Shown: positions 63,525-63,606 of the stretch, piece after piece
Layout of the letters: each line of letters starts with the position of its first letter
How positions within the stretch are numbered: the first letter of the stretch is position 1
NCBI RefSeq assembly: GCF_900104155.1
Contig: NZ_FMYB01000025.1
Span: 1 to 63,606 of the forward strand
Length of the DNA stretch: 63,606 nucleotides
From: Butyrivibrio sp. INlla16
GTDB taxonomy: Bacteria; Bacillota; Clostridia; Lachnospirales; Lachnospiraceae
Direction of reading: 5' to 3'
Program-made: the position numbers and the translations under genes
The notes under the pieces: model-generated
What the model was told of the DNA's origin: nothing
Database searches by the model: none
The model's input: the letters and a program-made list of their open reading frames with translations, nothing else

Positions 63525-63606
63525 ATGTCGATAGTGAAGTACACAAACAAAAAGACTGGAATGATTGCCGTTTACGAGTCTACATCTCATTATGATCCTG
63601 AGACAA
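63525..63606 (+). CDS. Start of an IS1634/IS4-like transposase (cut by window end)
   Basis: The first 27 residues read MSIVKYTNKKTGMIAVYEST and continue SHYDPET, matching the N-terminus common to IS1634-type DDE transposases (VxYTxKKTGxxYVYES then a YW-like and PE segment). AAGGAGG precedes the ATG by 11 nt. The rest lies beyond the window. Its strong promoter overlaps an apparent operator. Confidence 0.7.
   Translation, partial: MSIVKYTNKKTGMIAVYESTSHYDPET

Noticed and set aside
63351..63590. 79-residue minus-strand frame
   Set aside because: It covers the transposase promoter, half-sites and the transposase start on the other strand.

Overview
The window looks like a chromosomal segment of a low-to-moderate GC member of the Lachnospiraceae, perhaps close to Butyrivibrio or Pseudobutyrivibrio. 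This rests on gene content and style rather than on any search: AddA/AddB instead of RecBCD, a PurO-type IMP cyclohydrolase beside a stand-alone AICAR transformylase, ThiT under a TPP riboswitch, AsnA, an XPD-like helicase with an N-terminal nuclease domain, many BspA/fn3 secreted proteins, and strong AGGAGG ribosome binding sites. Many genes start at an internal ATG with a good Shine-Dalgarno sequence, and starts were set accordingly.

Layout. 1-6060: a possible transposase tail, a UvrD/PcrA helicase, a receiver-only response regulator, an AGCS amino acid/sodium symporter and DNA polymerase IV. 6088-16689: a secreted-protein locus of BspA leucine-rich, Ig-like, transglutaminase and fn3 proteins with an M42 peptidase. 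It holds two apparent broken genes, one frameshift and one in-frame stop. 16817-17858: an XRE regulator followed by a tandem array of short inverted repeats. 17859-23057: MATE exporter, small secreted and hypothetical proteins, a degenerate GGDEF/EAL protein and a PH-domain protein. 23105-34416: a minus-strand run from valS and folC through a 55-residue ORF, TPR proteins, an MBOAT/SGNH O-acylation pair and RidA to a D-Ala-D-Ala carboxypeptidase. 34908-47154: XPD-like helicase, HPr-like protein, asnA, thiT, addA and addB. 47256-51200: an AT-rich stretch with a small secreted protein, an unknown protein and a large solute-binding lipoprotein. 51587-53620: the last two purine steps under a ZTP riboswitch. 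53669-57678: an amino acid ABC importer coupled to an M20 amidohydrolase. 57985-61771: a two-component system with two membrane proteins. 61913-63606: tRNA-Pro and tRNA-Gly, GC-rich hairpins carrying copies of tRNA 3' ends, a second tandem array, a small unknown protein and the start of a transposase.

The most unusual content is two noncoding arrays with the same design. At 17526-17772, five units repeat every 52-53 bp. At 62442-62791, seven units repeat every 52 bp, the last step being 53. Each unit has two 9-bp half-sites in inverted orientation with mostly unconserved sequence between them, and the half-site sequence differs between the arrays. The period is close to five helical turns. 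In the second array, base changes in one half-site tend to be matched in the next half-site downstream, which fits hairpins or dyads of 9 + 15 + 9. A smaller set of related GGTA/TACC half-sites overlaps the transposase promoter at the right end. I know of no named element with this design; function and transcription are unknown.
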